Source: Nostocoides sp. Soil756
Lineage (GTDB): Bacteria; Actinomycetota; Actinomycetes; Actinomycetales; Dermatophilaceae
Length of the DNA stretch: 64,000 bases
Direction: 5' to 3'
Assembly: GCF_001428065.1 (NCBI RefSeq)
Contig: NZ_LMSE01000002.1
Location: 472,911-536,910 of the forward strand
Within the stretch, counting starts at the first letter, position 1; each line of letters opens with the position of its first letter. Below the pieces are notes generated by a model. It made no database searches. It saw only the letters and a program-made list of their open reading frames with translations, and was not told the DNA's origin. Made by a program: the position numbers and the translations under genes. Positions 40,090-50,188 of the stretch are shown here, piece after piece.

Positions 40090-40285
40090 CGGCCCGGGAG
40101 TCTCCTGCGGGGTGCAGGACGACCCACGCGACGATGTCGTGCTGGGCTTGCGAGCGGAGCAGGGGAGGCGCTGCCGGTCCTGCTTCCGTCATGACATCGA
40201 CGGCGGCATCGCTCCGCTCACTGCGTGACGCCTCGGGCCGTGACGGAGGGGTGTCGACGCGGGTAGGGCCAGCAGAGGGCAGGAG

Positions 40286-41932
40286 TCAGGCCGCCCAGCG
40301 GCGGACCCCGCCCACCCACGTCTCCCTCACCCGCACGGCCCCGATCCGGTCGGGGTCCACCGTCATCAGGTCCCCGTCCAGCACGGTGAAGTCCGCGAGG
40401 AAGCCGGGCGCGAGACGGCCCTTCACCCCGTCCTCCCCGGACGATGCGGCCGACCCGACGGTGTAGAGCTCGAGCGCCTCCCGGACCGACAGCCGCTGGC
40501 TCGGGCCGACGTCGCGCCCGGTGGCGCTGCGCCGGGTCACGCAGCTCTGCAGACCCAGCAGCGGCTCCCACGGCCCGCAGGGGTAGTCCGAGGACCCGGC
40601 GACGGTGATGCCGGCGTCCCGCAGGGAGCGGTGGGCGAACATGCGCTCCAGCCGGTCGACGCCGTACCACTGCAGCAACTTGTCGCCGTGGAAGTAGGCG
40701 TAGCTGCCGAACGGCACGGCGATGACGTCAAGCCGCTTCATCCGTCCCACGATCGACGGCGTGACGATCGAGCAGTGCTCGATCCGGTGGCGCAGCATCG
40801 GAGCCCCCGTGGCCGCCACCTGCTCCAGGGCGTCCAGGACCATCTCGATGGCGCGCTCGCCGTTGGCGTGCACCGCCAGCCGGGTCCCGGCGGCCGTGGC
40901 GCGGCCCACCAGGTCCTGGAGCTGCTCCGCGGTGGTGGTGAGGATGCCGGTGTCGTCGGTGCCCTCGAACGGCTCGGCCACCGCGCACGACCGACCGGCC
41001 ACGGCGCCGTCGACGAAGGCCTTGATGCCGCCGATCCGCAGCCACTCGTCACCGAAACCGTCGCGGAGCCCGAGCTCGGTCAGCGCCGGAAGGTGCGGGA
41101 AGGTCAGCAGGGCGTTGACCCGCAGGGGGAGCCCGTGGTCCCGAGCCCGCTGCAGGAGCTGCAGCTCTCGCGGGCCGACCATGGCGTCGCACACGGACGT
41201 GATGCCCGCGGCGAGCATCTTCTCGGCACTGGCGAGGATCGCCGGGACGAGCTCGTCGACCGGCGTGGGCGGCACGATCGGCTCCCCGGCGGCGAGCGAT
41301 GGGTAGACGAAGTCGAAGAGCGGCTGCTCGGAGACGAACCCGTCGAGCCGGCCGGCGGCGTCCCGTCCGAGCTCTCCGCCGGCGGGCGCCACCGAGCCGT
41401 CGTCCAGCCCCGCCGCGGCCAGGGCCCGCGAGTTCGCGACCCCCCAGTGCGCACCGATGTGCACGAGGATCGCGGGACGGTCGGGCACGGCCGCGTCGAG
41501 CTCGGCCCGGGTCAGCCGCTGCCCGGCACTGCTGCGGACGTGGTCGTAGCGGGTCGCGACCATCCACCCGCCGGCGGGCAGCGAGGCGGCGTGCCGGGTG
41601 ATGGCGGCGGCCAGCGCGTCGGGGCTGTCCAGCTGGGGGGCCGACAGGTCCAGCCCGGAGGTCTGCGCGGCCATCATCGTCAGGTGCTGGTGCGCGTCGT
41701 TGAACCCCGGGACGACCGTGGCGTCCCCGTAGTCGTGGCGTGGAGCGCCGGGGGCCAGCCGCGACATCTCCTCGGCCGATCCGGTGGCCAGCACGTGGTC
41801 GCCGAAGAGCACCATGGCTTCCGCGTCGGGCCCGGACTGCGTGATGATGCGGGCGGCGGTCACCAGCACCAGGCGTGCGTCGCTGGGCCCGTGCGGACCT
41901 CCGATGTCGAGCATGGTCGCAGTCTGGTCCAT
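40286..41932 (-). CDS. Amidohydrolase superfamily protein (YtcJ-like, amidohydrolase 3)
   Basis: 548 residues, the YtcJ length. PGFNDAHQHLTM gives the HxH metal ligands at the end of strand 1 (the order here is H-Q-H). The late segment AGSSDYPCGPWEPL supplies the metal-binding Asp. RHRIEHCSIVTP holds the usual His-Glu-His. The N- and C-terminal beta-sandwich is present (VLATGSAEEM, LAPGFLADFTVLDGD). Substrate unknown; relatives act on cyclic amides, ureas or carbamates. ATG 41932 is taken; ATG 41914 is also possible. Codon choice is slightly less extreme than in neighbouring core genes. Confidence 0.87.
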   Translation of the reverse strand: MDQTATMLDIGGPHGPSDARLVLVTAARIITQSGPDAEAMVLFGDHVLATGSAEEMSRLAPGAPRHDYGDATVVPGFNDAHQHLTMMAAQTSGLDLSAPQLDSPDALAAAITRHAASLPAGGWMVATRYDHVRSSAGQRLTRAELDAAVPDRPAILVHIGAHWGVANSRALAAAGLDDGSVAPAGGELGRDAAGRLDGFVSEQPLFDFVYPSLAAGEPIVPPTPVDELVPAILASAEKMLAAGITSVCDAMVGPRELQLLQRARDHGLPLRVNALLTFPHLPALTELGLRDGFGDEWLRIGGIKAFVDGAVAGRSCAVAEPFEGTDDTGILTTTAEQLQDLVGRATAAGTRLAVHANGERAIEMVLDALEQVAATGAPMLRHRIEHCSIVTPSIVGRMKRLDVIAVPFGSYAYFHGDKLLQWYGVDRLERMFAHRSLRDAGITVAGSSDYPCGPWEPLLGLQSCVTRRSATGRDVGPSQRLSVREALELYTVGSAASSGEDGVKGRLAPGFLADFTVLDGDLMTVDPDRIGAVRVRETWVGGVRRWAA

Positions 41933-42011
41933 CAGGGCAGCGTGAGGACGGACCGCGTCACGGCCCCGGTCCGCCGTCTCGCCAGACCCACCCGTCGACT
42001 CCTGTCACGAG

Positions 42012-42020
42012 TTGTCCACA
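42012..42020 (+). promoter_or_regulatory. Actinobacterial DnaA-box-like 9-mer TTGTCCACA
   Basis: Exact match to the Streptomyces/Mycobacterium DnaA-box consensus, 101 bp before the cpaF start codon in the gap between divergent genes. Function not shown. Confidence 0.4.
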
Positions 42021-42120
42021 GGCGGGCGTTCTGCAGGTGCGGTGACGCCCGGAATGCTGTTTCCTGTGCTTCAGACGCGTTCGTCCACGCGTCCGGGGCA
42101 GAGGGGAGGACGACCTGACG

Positions 42121-43350
42121 ATGGATGCCGTCCGCACGCTCGAGGGAGAGGTCCGCGAGCTCATCCGCCGGTCCGGGCTGGACCCGATCCGGGACGAGCC
42201 GGCGGTGCGCCGGTTGGTGCGGGATGCCGTGTCCGACTACGACTCGCGATCGATGCACGGCGGGATGGCGCTGCTGCCCGACCTCGACGAGGCGTCGAAG
42301 TCCCTGTGGGACAGCATCGTCGGCTACGGGCCGCTGCAGCAGTACTTCGACGACCCGCATGTCGAGGAGATCTGGGTCAACCAGCCGTCGCGGGTGTTCG
42401 TGGCGCGCGACGGTGTCGCCGAGCTGACGACGACGTTGCTCACCCATGAGCAGGTCCGCGACCTGGTCGAACGGATGCTGAAGTCCTCCGGCCGGCGGGT
42501 CGACCTGAGCTCGCCGTTCGTCGACGCCGTGCTTCCCGACGGCAGCCGCCTCCACGTGGTCATCCCGGACATCACCCGCGAGGACTGGTACGTCAACATC
42601 CGCAAGTTCGTCGTCAAGGCCGACTCGATGGACGACCTCGTGCGGCTCGGCACCCTCACCCCGCAGGCCGCCCGCTTCCTCGAGGCCGCGGTGGTGGCGG
42701 GCTTGAACATCCTGGTCGCCGGCGGGACGCAAGCAGGGAAGACGACCCTCCTGAACTGCCTGGCCGCGTCGGTGCCGGCGCGCGAGCGGGTCGTGACGTG
42801 CGAGGAGGTGTTCGAGCTGCGCATCCCGCACCGCGACGTCGCCGCGATGCAGTGCCGCCAGCCGTCGCTCGAGGGCACCGGTGAGATCCCCCTCCGCCGT
42901 CTGGTCAAGGAGGCGCTGCGGATGCGGCCCTCGCGGATCATCGTCGGCGAGGTGCGCCAGGCCGAGAGCCTCGACCTGCTCATCGCGCTGAACTCCGGGC
43001 TGCCCGGGATGTGCACCATCCACGCCAACAGCGCCCGCGAGGCGGTGACGAAGATGTGCACCCTGCCGCTGCTGGCGGGGGAGAACGTGTCGGCGCGCTT
43101 CGTCGTCCCGACCGTGGCGGCGTCCGTCGACCTCGTGGTGCACGCCGCGCTCGAGCGCGACGGCCGGCGCACCGTACGCGAGATCGCGGCCGTCCCCGGT
43201 CGGGCGGAAGAGGACGTCGTCGAGATCGCCGAGCTGTTCGTCCGGCGCGGGGGCGAGCTGGTGCGGGCCGACGGCTTCCCGCCGCACGCCGACCGGTTCG
43301 AGCGTGCCGGCTTCGACCTCGCGGCCCTGCTGGCCAGGGGGCCGTCGTGA
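42121..43350 (+). CDS. cpaF: Tad pilus assembly/retraction ATPase (CpaF/TadA)
   Basis: 409 residues. Type II/IV secretion ATPase: the N-terminal region has YGPLQQYFDDPHVEEIWVNQ, followed by Walker A G201-G-T-Q-A-G-K207-T-T, Asp box CEEVFELRIPHRDV, Walker B RMRPSRIIVGEVRQAES and the His box MCTIHANSAREA. It powers pilin polymerisation through the TadB/TadC platform at the inner face of the membrane. First gene of a tightly packed operon: the next gene starts inside its stop (GTGA). The nearest promoter-like element is not clear. Confidence 0.94.
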   Translation: MDAVRTLEGEVRELIRRSGLDPIRDEPAVRRLVRDAVSDYDSRSMHGGMALLPDLDEASKSLWDSIVGYGPLQQYFDDPHVEEIWVNQPSRVFVARDGVAELTTTLLTHEQVRDLVERMLKSSGRRVDLSSPFVDAVLPDGSRLHVVIPDITREDWYVNIRKFVVKADSMDDLVRLGTLTPQAARFLEAAVVAGLNILVAGGTQAGKTTLLNCLAASVPARERVVTCEEVFELRIPHRDVAAMQCRQPSLEGTGEIPLRRLVKEALRMRPSRIIVGEVRQAESLDLLIALNSGLPGMCTIHANSAREAVTKMCTLPLLAGENVSARFVVPTVAASVDLVVHAALERDGRRTVREIAAVPGRAEEDVVEIAELFVRRGGELVRADGFPPHADRFERAGFDLAALLARGPS

Positions 43351-44219
43351 CCGGCGTGGTGCTGGGGCTTGCGCTCGGTGTGGGCCTGTTCCTCATCTGG
43401 TGGAGCTGCTGGGTGCCAGAGCCGGGGGAGCGCCGCCGGCGCCCGCGGATGCCGGGCCCGCTCACGCGCCTGTCCGATGACGTGGTGCAGGCGGGCTTCG
43501 CCGGGCTGACGCTGCGGATGCTGCTGGTCGCCTGCGTGGTGGCCTTCGTGCTGGTGCTGGCCATCGTGCGGTTCACGGTGGGCGTGCTGCCCATCGCTCT
43601 GTGCTTCGCCGTGATGGCCGGGGCCGCCCCGGTGGCCCTGGTCCGGCGCCGCGCCCGCAGGCGGCGCTCGGCGCTGCGCGACCTCTGGCCCGACGCCGTC
43701 GACAACATCACCTCGGCCGTCCGTGCCGGGATGGCCCTGCCGGAGGCGCTGGCCCAGCTCGGCGAACGCGGCCCCGACGAGCTGCGCGAGCCGTTCCGAC
43801 GCTTCGGCGACGACTACCGGTTGACCGGCCGCTTCTCCGACTGCCTCGACCGGCTCAAGGAGCGGCTCAGCGACCCCGTCGGCGACCGCCTCGTCGAGTC
43901 GCTGCGCATCGCCCGCGAGGTCGGAGGCAGTGACCTCGGGCGGCTCCTGCGCACCCTCTCGGTCTTCCTGCGCGAGGACGCCCGCACCCGCGCCGAGCTG
44001 GAGACGCGGCAGTCCTGGACCGTCAACGCCGCCCGGCTCGCGACCGCTGCGCCGTGGTTCGTGCTCGCGATGCTGTCGACCAACCCCGAGTCGGTCGCCG
44101 CCTACTCGCGCCCCCTGGGGATGGCCGTGTTGCTGGTCGGCGGCGCGGTCACGGCCGGGGCGTACTGGCTGATGGTGCGGCTCGGCCGCCTGCCCGAAGA
44201 CCAACGGGTGCTGCGATGA
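43347..44219 (+). CDS. tadB: Tad platform protein TadB
   Basis: 290 residues from GTG 43347. N-terminal membrane segments at about 1-20, 60-80 and 83-103, then the cytosolic type II secretion F domain (LRDLWPDAVDNITSAVRAGM, LPEALAQLGERGPDELREPF, REVGGSDLGRLLRTLSVFLR) and two C-terminal segments. With TadC it forms the platform that CpaF drives. Overlaps both neighbours. Confidence 0.88.
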   Translation: MTGVVLGLALGVGLFLIWWSCWVPEPGERRRRPRMPGPLTRLSDDVVQAGFAGLTLRMLLVACVVAFVLVLAIVRFTVGVLPIALCFAVMAGAAPVALVRRRARRRRSALRDLWPDAVDNITSAVRAGMALPEALAQLGERGPDELREPFRRFGDDYRLTGRFSDCLDRLKERLSDPVGDRLVESLRIAREVGGSDLGRLLRTLSVFLREDARTRAELETRQSWTVNAARLATAAPWFVLAMLSTNPESVAAYSRPLGMAVLLVGGAVTAGAYWLMVRLGRLPEDQRVLR

Positions 44220-45145
44220 GCGACCTCGGACGTGACGGCGCGCTGCTCGGCCTGGTGGCCGGCGTGGGCCTGCTGCTGATGTGGGCGGGGTTGCCGCGCA
44301 ACCGGCGGCCCGGTCTCGCCGCCCGCGTCCTGCCGTACCTGCGGGACACCCCACGCCCGTCGGCGCTGCTCGGTGACGGCCCCGCGCGCGGCCTGCTCTC
44401 GATCGTCGCGGTCCCCGTCCTCGGTGACCTGGCCCGCGGCGTCGAGCGGGTGCTCGGCGGCGCCGCCTCGGTGCGCAGTCGGCAGCTGCGGGCCGGGCTA
44501 CGGCCCGACGTCGACCGCTTCCGCGCCGAGCAGGTCCTGTGGGGCATCGCCGGTGCCGTGGCCGGGGCCGCTCTCGGCACCCTGTCGGCGCTCACCCGCG
44601 ACGGCTCGGTCGTCACCGTCCTCCTGCTGACCGGCATCGGGTTCGGGCTCGGTGTCGCCGGGGCCGACTACCTCCTCAGCAGCCGCGCGACTCGGCGGGA
44701 ACGTCGGATGTTGGCCGAGTTCCCCACCGTCGCCGAGCTGCTGGCCCTCTCCGTGGGTGCCGGAGAAGGCGCCATCGGAGCGCTCGAGCGGGTCTGCCGG
44801 CTCTCGGAGGGCGAGCTGGCCACCGAGCTCCGCAGCTGCCTGGCCGACGCCCGGGCCGGCGCCAACCTGCCCAGTGCTCTGCAGGGGTTGGCCGACCGCA
44901 CCGGCCTGCCGAGCCTGCGCCGGTTCGTCGACGGTGTGGTCGTGGCCGTCGAGCGAGGGACCCCGCTGGCCGACGTCCTCCGGGCTCAGGCGCAGGACGT
45001 CCGCGAGGAGGGTCGACGCTCCCTTATGGAGGCCGGCGGCCGCAAAGAGATCGTGATGATGGTCCCGGTGGTCTTCCTGATCCTTCCCGTCACGGTCCTG
45101 TTCGCCGTCTTCCCCGGCTTCAGCTTCTTCCGCTTCACCCTATGA
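44216..45145 (+). CDS. tadC: Tad platform protein TadC
   Basis: 309 residues from ATG 44216, overlapping tadB as ATGA. Membrane segment 9-24, a linker, two segments near 108-150, the F domain (EFPTVAELLALSVGAGEGAI, LPSALQGLADRTGLPSLRRF, FVDGVVVAVERGTPLADVLR, AGGRKEIVMMVPVVFLILPV) and a C-terminal hydrophobic anchor. Pairs with TadB. Confidence 0.88.
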   Translation: MSDLGRDGALLGLVAGVGLLLMWAGLPRNRRPGLAARVLPYLRDTPRPSALLGDGPARGLLSIVAVPVLGDLARGVERVLGGAASVRSRQLRAGLRPDVDRFRAEQVLWGIAGAVAGAALGTLSALTRDGSVVTVLLLTGIGFGLGVAGADYLLSSRATRRERRMLAEFPTVAELLALSVGAGEGAIGALERVCRLSEGELATELRSCLADARAGANLPSALQGLADRTGLPSLRRFVDGVVVAVERGTPLADVLRAQAQDVREEGRRSLMEAGGRKEIVMMVPVVFLILPVTVLFAVFPGFSFFRFTL

Positions 45146-45165
45146 CCCCCGATGGAAGGACGACC

Positions 45166-45369
45166 ATGACCCGAACCCGACGACTCCTGGGGCGGTCTGG
45201 CGCCGCCGCGTACCCGAGCAGCCGCTCGCGCCGCCGTGAGCGGGGCGACGTCCCGGGCTGGGTGCTGATCACCCTGATGACGGCCGCCCTGGTCACCGCC
45301 CTGTGGGCCGTGGCCGAGGACCAGCTGGTCGCGATGTTCCGCAGCGCCCTGGCCTCGGTGGGCGGCTGA
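45166..45369 (+). CDS. Flp-pilin-like small membrane protein
   Basis: 67 residues: Arg-rich leader (MTRTRRLLGRSGAAAYPSSR) followed by RRERGDVPGWVLITLMTAAL and one membrane segment, then a short amphipathic tail. In position it corresponds to the Flp major pilin. A Gly precedes the segment, but the canonical G/xTAxEY pattern with Glu at +5 is absent, so processing by a class III prepilin peptidase is doubtful. GGAAGG 7 nt upstream picks ATG 45166 over ATG 45142, which overlaps the tadC stop. Confidence 0.7.
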   Translation: MTRTRRLLGRSGAAAYPSSRSRRRERGDVPGWVLITLMTAALVTALWAVAEDQLVAMFRSALASVGG

Positions 45370-45374
45370 CCGAC

Positions 45375-45761
45375 GTGTCCGGGGTACCCCGGCGCGAGGC
45401 GGGCGCGGCCGTCGTCGACTTCTCGATGGTCTCGGTCCTGCTGCTGGCGATCTTCCTCGGCGTCGTGCAGCTCGGCCTCGCCCTGCACGCCCGCAACACC
45501 CTCATCGCGTGTGCGGCCGAGGGCGCTCGCTACGGCGCGCGAGCCGACGCCGCCCCCGGGGCGGCCGTGCAGCGCACCCAGGCGCTGGTCAGCGCGTCCT
45601 TGTCACCCCGGTACGCGCGCACGGTGACCTCGCGCCGGACGACCTTCGACGGGGTGCGAGTCGTCGAGGTGCGGGTCGTCGCGCCGGTTCCGGTGCTGGG
45701 ACTGCTCGGTCCCGACGGCTCCCTCGACGTCGTCGGCCGCGCCTTCGAGGAGGACCAGTGA
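45375..45761 (+). CDS. TadE-like minor pilin 1 of the Tad operon
   Basis: 128 residues from GTG 45375. REAGAAVVDFSMVSVLLLAI is a TadE-type start (Asp instead of Glu at the conserved acidic place), with one membrane helix and a small exported domain ending VVGRAFEEDQ. A run of LHARNTLIACAAEGARYGAR is typical for TadE. It follows the Flp-like gene by 5 nt and overlaps the next gene by 4 nt. Confidence 0.82.
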   Translation: MSGVPRREAGAAVVDFSMVSVLLLAIFLGVVQLGLALHARNTLIACAAEGARYGARADAAPGAAVQRTQALVSASLSPRYARTVTSRRTTFDGVRVVEVRVVAPVPVLGLLGPDGSLDVVGRAFEEDQ

Positions 45762-46213
45762 CGCCGCCGTCGACGCCTCGAGCGCAGCGTCGTGACGAGC
45801 GGGGGAGCGCCGTCGTGGAGTTCGTGACCCTGGGCGTCCTGCTGCTGATCCCGCTCGTCTACCTCGTCATGGCCCTGGCCCGCGTACAGGCGGGGGCGTT
45901 CGCGGTGAGCCAGGCCGCGCGCGAGTCGGGGCGCGCGTTCGTGACGACCGACCCCGGGCAGGACGCGACGGCCCGCGCCCGGGCCGCGGCCACCGTCGCC
46001 TTCGCAGACCACCACTTCGAGGACGTCGGCACCCTGGCCCTGGCCTGCGACGGCACGCCGTGCCTGCGGCCCGACGGGCGGGTCCGCACGACAGCGACGG
46101 TCCGGGTCCCGCTGCCGCTGGTACCGGCCTTCGTCCGCGACGCCGTGCCCGCCAGCATCCCGGTGTCGGCCAGCCAGGTCTCGACCGTGGACCGGTTCCG
46201 GGTCCTGCCGTGA
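45758..46213 (+). CDS. TadE-like minor pilin 2 of the Tad operon
   Basis: 151 residues from GTG 45758, with GAGGAGGA as ribosome site inside the previous gene. RRDERGSAVVEFVTLGVLLL has the standard G/E+5 layout. SQAARESGRAFVTT and the pair CDGTPC in the exported part are noted. Overlaps the following gene as GTGA. Confidence 0.82.
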   Translation: MTPPSTPRAQRRDERGSAVVEFVTLGVLLLIPLVYLVMALARVQAGAFAVSQAARESGRAFVTTDPGQDATARARAAATVAFADHHFEDVGTLALACDGTPCLRPDGRVRTTATVRVPLPLVPAFVRDAVPASIPVSASQVSTVDRFRVLP

Positions 46214-46689
46214 GCAACACCGGACCCCGGCCCGCCCTCAGTAGTCGTCGCGACGAGCGCGGCACCATCAGCCTCTACATCCTGGGGCTGACCGTGATCT
46301 CGATGGTGCTCATCGCCGGCGCTGTGGCCGTCACCTCGGCCCACCTCTCACGGATGCGGATGCTCGACGTCGCCGACGGGGCCGCGCTTGCGGCGGCCAA
46401 CGCGCTCGACGAGGCCGCCTACCAGCAGGGCGTCGGCGACGTCGTGCCGCTCAGCGACGCGTCGGTACGGCAACGCGCGGCGCAGTACCTCGAGGGCATC
46501 GAGCGGCCCGACTCCATCCTCGGATGGCGCCTCGCCTCCGGCACAGGCAGCCTCGACGGACGCACCGCCGTCGTCACGCTCACCGGCCGAGCGGCGCTCC
46601 CGATGGTCGGCACGGTCCTGGAGGACCTCGGCGTCAGCATCCGCATCACCGTCGTCTCCCGCGCCCGCTCCGACGTCGTCACACCGTGA
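46210..46689 (+). CDS. TadG-like/Rv3654c-like pilus-associated protein
   Basis: 159 residues from GTG 46210. RRDERGTISLYILGLTVISM is the N-terminal membrane anchor; VADGAALAAANALDEAAYQQ is the Tad/TadG-domain segment that follows the anchor. The exported part is small. It is the last gene of the cpaF operon. The next 193 bp carry a CGTCGGCCGACG palindrome at 46694-46705, otherwise nothing. Confidence 0.78.
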   Translation: MSNTGPRPALSSRRDERGTISLYILGLTVISMVLIAGAVAVTSAHLSRMRMLDVADGAALAAANALDEAAYQQGVGDVVPLSDASVRQRAAQYLEGIERPDSILGWRLASGTGSLDGRTAVVTLTGRAALPMVGTVLEDLGVSIRITVVSRARSDVVTP

Positions 46690-46870
46690 CGGGCGTCGGC
46701 CGACGTCGAGCATCCTGCCCTCGACCCTGGCAGGTCCGGGGTGGCCCATGCGGCGCATCACTGGGTGTGGTCCCCAGCAGTAGGTGGTGGACGCGGATCC
46801 CGGGGATGTCGGGGCAGCTGTGCCTCCCGGGCCTCCCGGGCGGTCGGCTATCGCGACCAGGCTGCTTGAC

Positions 46871-46876
46871 TACCAT
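46871..46876 (+). promoter_or_regulatory. -10 box of a leaderless promoter
   Basis: TACCAT ends 6 nt before GTG 46883. Confidence 0.45.
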
Positions 46877-46882
46877 GACCGA

Positions 46883-48991
46883 GTGCCAGACACCGAGGCG
46901 CGCCGGCCCGGCGGCGACACGACGGCTTGCCACGACCCCGTCCGCCCAGCCACGGCCGACGCGCCCGGCTCCGAGACCTCTGTCACCGACGTCACGACGC
47001 GCGACCACACCTCACCCGGTCGGGACTCGCGGGCGGCCGCGAACGACGTGCGGTCCGCAGCGGTCGCGGACGAGCCCCTCCGTCGGCGGCCCTTGCGCCG
47101 GTACCGGGGCGACGGCCGACCCGCGACCACGACCGCCCCTGGTGGGCCCGGCCTGGTGGTCCTCCTGGCCGCCCTCGCGCCGGTAGCCGCACTCATCGGC
47201 TGGGCGGCCCCCCGCGGCCTCGACCGCACCGACGACGGCTTCTACCTGGGCTCCATCGCCCACCCGCGCGACGTCACCACCGACCTCTTGGCCTTCGGTG
47301 ACGTCTACCACCCGCTCCTGGTTCTCGTCGGCGGCGACGTCACCGCCCTGCGCGTGATCGGCGCCCTGCTCACGGTGGCGGCAGGCACCGCCTTCGCCTG
47401 GGTCGTCCTCGGCACCCCCATCCTGCTCGGAGGGCCCCGGCCGCCCGGCCCCCTGGCACGGGCAGTGGTCTCGGTGGGTCTCGGTGCCGCTGGTCTGCTG
47501 ACCCAGGTGGGCCTGCCGCCGACCCCGAGCTACAACACCTTGAACCTCCAGGCGTTACTCGGCGTCGCCACCGGCCTGGTGCTCGCCCTCAGCCGGAGGG
47601 GCCGAACCGTCGTCCTCGGCTGGGCCCTGGTCGGCGCGGCCGGCTGGCTCGCGTTCCTGGCCAAGCCCACCAGCGCCGCCGTGGCCGCCGCGCTGGTCCT
47701 GGTGTCGCTGCTCGTCGTGCGGGGGCGGTGGCGCGCCGTGTGGGTGGCGCCGGCCGCCACGGTGCTCACCGCCGCCCTCACGATGCTCCTCAACGGCCAG
47801 ACTCCGGCCGCCGTCGTCGCTCGTACTCGCAGTGGCGTGGAGTCGGCGAACCTGCTCGGCGGCCACGAGTCGCTGGTGCGCTGGGACCCCGTGCCGCACC
47901 CCACGCTGCTCGTCGTCCCCGTCGTGGCCCTCGCGCTCGCGGTCACCGTGCTCTGCGGCGTCCTCGCCGCCCGCGGGCCACGCGTCCTCGCCACTGTCCC
48001 GCTGGCCGTCGTGGGCGCCGCGTTCGTCCTGGTCACCGCACCGCGTTGGGAGCGCAGCGCCGCCGCCGACGTGCTGGCGCGCGACGGCGGTTTCGTCCTC
48101 GGTGCGCTGGCTGCGCTCGGGCTCGTCGTCGCCGGCCTGGCCCACGCCCTCCGGTCTGCCCGCTGGCGTGGCCGTCGGGTGCGTCGCGTCACCGGCGGCC
48201 CACGCCATCCGGCCTCGGTCAGCCGCCCTTCCGCGTCCCGCGCTGGCGACCGCCTCCCCACCGGCCGGCCCTCCGCCGCCAGCGGGTGGGTTCTCACCGT
48301 GGTGCTCGTCCTGTTCCCGGCGGCCTTCGCCTTCGGCACCAACGGCAACCTGTGGTCGGCCGCCGGCAGGGCGTCGGTGCTGGTCCTGGTGCCGCTCACC
48401 GCGCGGCTGGTCGGCACCGGCAGCAGCGTGTGGCTCGCGCCCGCGCTGACCGCCGCGCTGGTCCTCACGCCCCTCCAGGTCGCCGCCTTCGGATCGCCCT
48501 ACCGCTACCCCTCGCTGACCGAGGCCACCGTCGCCGCCGACCTCGGTCCCGCGGGCACCTTGCTCCTGACCCGCACCGACGCCCCCCGGGCCGCGGCCAC
48601 CGTCGCCCTCGGCGAGCGACTCGGCGTGCGCGACGCCTTCGTGATCGACCTCACGGGCGCCTCGCCGGGCACCGTCTTCCTCCTGGGCGGCCGCCCGGTC
48701 GGCCAGGTCTGGGTGTTCGGCGGCTATCCGGGGAGCGAGGCCGTGGCCCGCCACGCGATCAACGGCGCGCGCTGTGCCGCCGAGCGGGCCTTCGTCCTCG
48801 ACGACCCCACGGCGTCGCGGCGGATCGATGCTCACGTGCTGGATGCCCTCGGCCGCGACCTGGCCCGCGACTACGAGCCCGTCGGTGAGCTGACCTACTA
48901 CCGGGCCGCGTTCAGCGGCAGGCCGGTCGAGGAGTCAGCGCGCGCGGTGCTCTACCGGCCTGTCGTCGCGCCCACTGCCGCCTGCGGCTGA
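46883..48991 (+). CDS. Large polytopic membrane protein, GT-C glycosyltransferase-like
   Basis: 702 residues from GTG 46883. The first 95 residues are charged and disordered. About ten to twelve membrane segments follow from residue 100. After the first one comes [13 protein letters not shown], an acidic loop motif as in GT-C enzymes of the PMT/ArnT kind, where Asp/Glu in the first external loop is catalytic. The last about 170 residues form an extracytoplasmic domain ([40 protein letters not shown]). Function is inferred from layout only. An upstream ATG (46784) would add 33 residues but has no ribosome site. Confidence 0.65.
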   Translation: MPDTEARRPGGDTTACHDPVRPATADAPGSETSVTDVTTRDHTSPGRDSRAAANDVRSAAVADEPLRRRPLRRYRGDGRPATTTAPGGPGLVVLLAALAPVAALIGWAAPRGLDRTDDGFYLGSIAHPRDVTTDLLAFGDVYHPLLVLVGGDVTALRVIGALLTVAAGTAFAWVVLGTPILLGGPRPPGPLARAVVSVGLGAAGLLTQVGLPPTPSYNTLNLQALLGVATGLVLALSRRGRTVVLGWALVGAAGWLAFLAKPTSAAVAAALVLVSLLVVRGRWRAVWVAPAATVLTAALTMLLNGQTPAAVVARTRSGVESANLLGGHESLVRWDPVPHPTLLVVPVVALALAVTVLCGVLAARGPRVLATVPLAVVGAAFVLVTAPRWERSAAADVLARDGGFVLGALAALGLVVAGLAHALRSARWRGRRVRRVTGGPRHPASVSRPSASRAGDRLPTGRPSAASGWVLTVVLVLFPAAFAFGTNGNLWSAAGRASVLVLVPLTARLVGTGSSVWLAPALTAALVLTPLQVAAFGSPYRYPSLTEATVAADLGPAGTLLLTRTDAPRAAATVALGERLGVRDAFVIDLTGASPGTVFLLGGRPVGQVWVFGGYPGSEAVARHAINGARCAAERAFVLDDPTASRRIDAHVLDALGRDLARDYEPVGELTYYRAAFSGRPVEESARAVLYRPVVAPTAACG

Positions 48992-49059
48992 CCATCGTCG
49001 AGCAGCGCCGGGCCGGGGGCCGGCCCCGAGCGCCGCGATGTGTCGCGCCGCCGCTCGCG

Positions 49060-49065
49060 TAGGCT
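49060..49065 (+). promoter_or_regulatory. -10 box of a leaderless promoter (prfB)
   Basis: TAGGCT lies 8 nt before GTG 49074, with no Shine-Dalgarno sequence. Confidence 0.5.
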
Positions 49066-49073
49066 TGCCCCTC

Positions 49074-50186
49074 GTGGCCACCGACTTCACCCAGGAGATC
49101 AAGGACCTCCGCGCGACGATGTCGTCCGTGCGCGAGGTCACCGACCTGAGCAGTCTCGAGGCGACCATCGCCGACTTCGAGCGGCAGGCATCCGACCCCA
49201 ACCTCTGGGACGACCAGGAGAAGGCCCAGGTCGTCACCTCGGGCCTCTCCCGCGCCAAGGCCGAGCACGACCGGGTCACCGGGATGGATGCCCGCATCGA
49301 CGACCTCGAGGCCCTGGTCGAAATGGGCCAGGAGGAGAACGACGCCGAGACCCTGGCCGAGGCCGAGAAGGAGCTCGTCGTGGTCCGCAAGGCCGTCGGC
49401 GAGCTGGAGGTGCGCACCCTGCTCTCCGGCGAGTACGACGAGCGCGCGGCCGTCGTCACCATCCGCGCCGGCGCCGGAGGCGTCGACGCCGCCGACTTCG
49501 CCGAGATGCTGATGCGGATGTACCTGCGCTGGGCCGAGCGGCACGGCTACCCGGTGAAGGTGCTCGACACCTCCTACGCCGAGGAGGCCGGCCTGAAGTC
49601 CGCCACCTTCGAGGTCGACGTGCCCTACGCGTACGGCAACCTCAGCGTCGAGGGCGGCACACACCGCCTGGTGCGCATCAGCCCCTTCGACAACCAAGGT
49701 CGGCGCCAGACCAGCTTCGCCGCCGTCGAGGTCGTGCCGCTCATCGAGCAGACCGACACCATCGAGATCCCCGAGAACGACCTCAAGATCGATGTCTTCC
49801 GCTCCAGCGGCCCCGGCGGCCAGTCGGTCAACACCACCGACTCCGCCGTCCGGATGACCCACCTGCCCACCGGCACCGTGGTGTCGATGCAGAACGAGAA
49901 GAGCCAGATCCAGAACCGCGCCGCCGCCCTGCGGGTGATGCAGTCGCGGCTGCTGCTGCTCAAGAAGGCCGAGGAGGCCGCCGAGCGCAAGGAGCTCGCC
50001 GGCGACGTCAAGGCCAGCTGGGGCGAGCAGATGCGCTCCTACGTGCTGCACCCCTACCAGATGGTCAAGGACCTGCGCACCGAGCACGAGGTCGGCAACA
50101 CCTCCGGCGTGTTCGACGGCGACATCGACGGGTTCATCGAGGCCGGCATCCGCTGGCGGATCGCGCAGGAGAAGGCCGAGGCCTGA
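49074..50186 (+). CDS. prfB: Peptide chain release factor 2
   Basis: 370 residues. The tripeptide anticodon SPF occurs in [15 protein letters not shown], which makes this RF2 (UGA/UAA) and not RF1. The catalytic GGQ is G248-G249-Q250 in [15 protein letters not shown]. The frame is continuous, so the programmed +1 frameshift known from many bacteria is absent. GTG 49074 is chosen because [14 protein letters not shown] is the usual start and a -10 box lies just upstream. The order prfB-...-ftsE-ftsX-smpB matches M. tuberculosis Rv3105c-Rv3100c. Confidence 0.96.
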   Translation: MATDFTQEIKDLRATMSSVREVTDLSSLEATIADFERQASDPNLWDDQEKAQVVTSGLSRAKAEHDRVTGMDARIDDLEALVEMGQEENDAETLAEAEKELVVVRKAVGELEVRTLLSGEYDERAAVVTIRAGAGGVDAADFAEMLMRMYLRWAERHGYPVKVLDTSYAEEAGLKSATFEVDVPYAYGNLSVEGGTHRLVRISPFDNQGRRQTSFAAVEVVPLIEQTDTIEIPENDLKIDVFRSSGPGGQSVNTTDSAVRMTHLPTGTVVSMQNEKSQIQNRAAALRVMQSRLLLLKKAEEAAERKELAGDVKASWGEQMRSYVLHPYQMVKDLRTEHEVGNTSGVFDGDIDGFIEAGIRWRIAQEKAEA

Positions 50187-50188
50187 GC

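Noticed and set aside
49074..50186. Programmed frameshift in prfB
   Set aside because: Looked for the in-frame UGA near codon 25; the frame is continuous.
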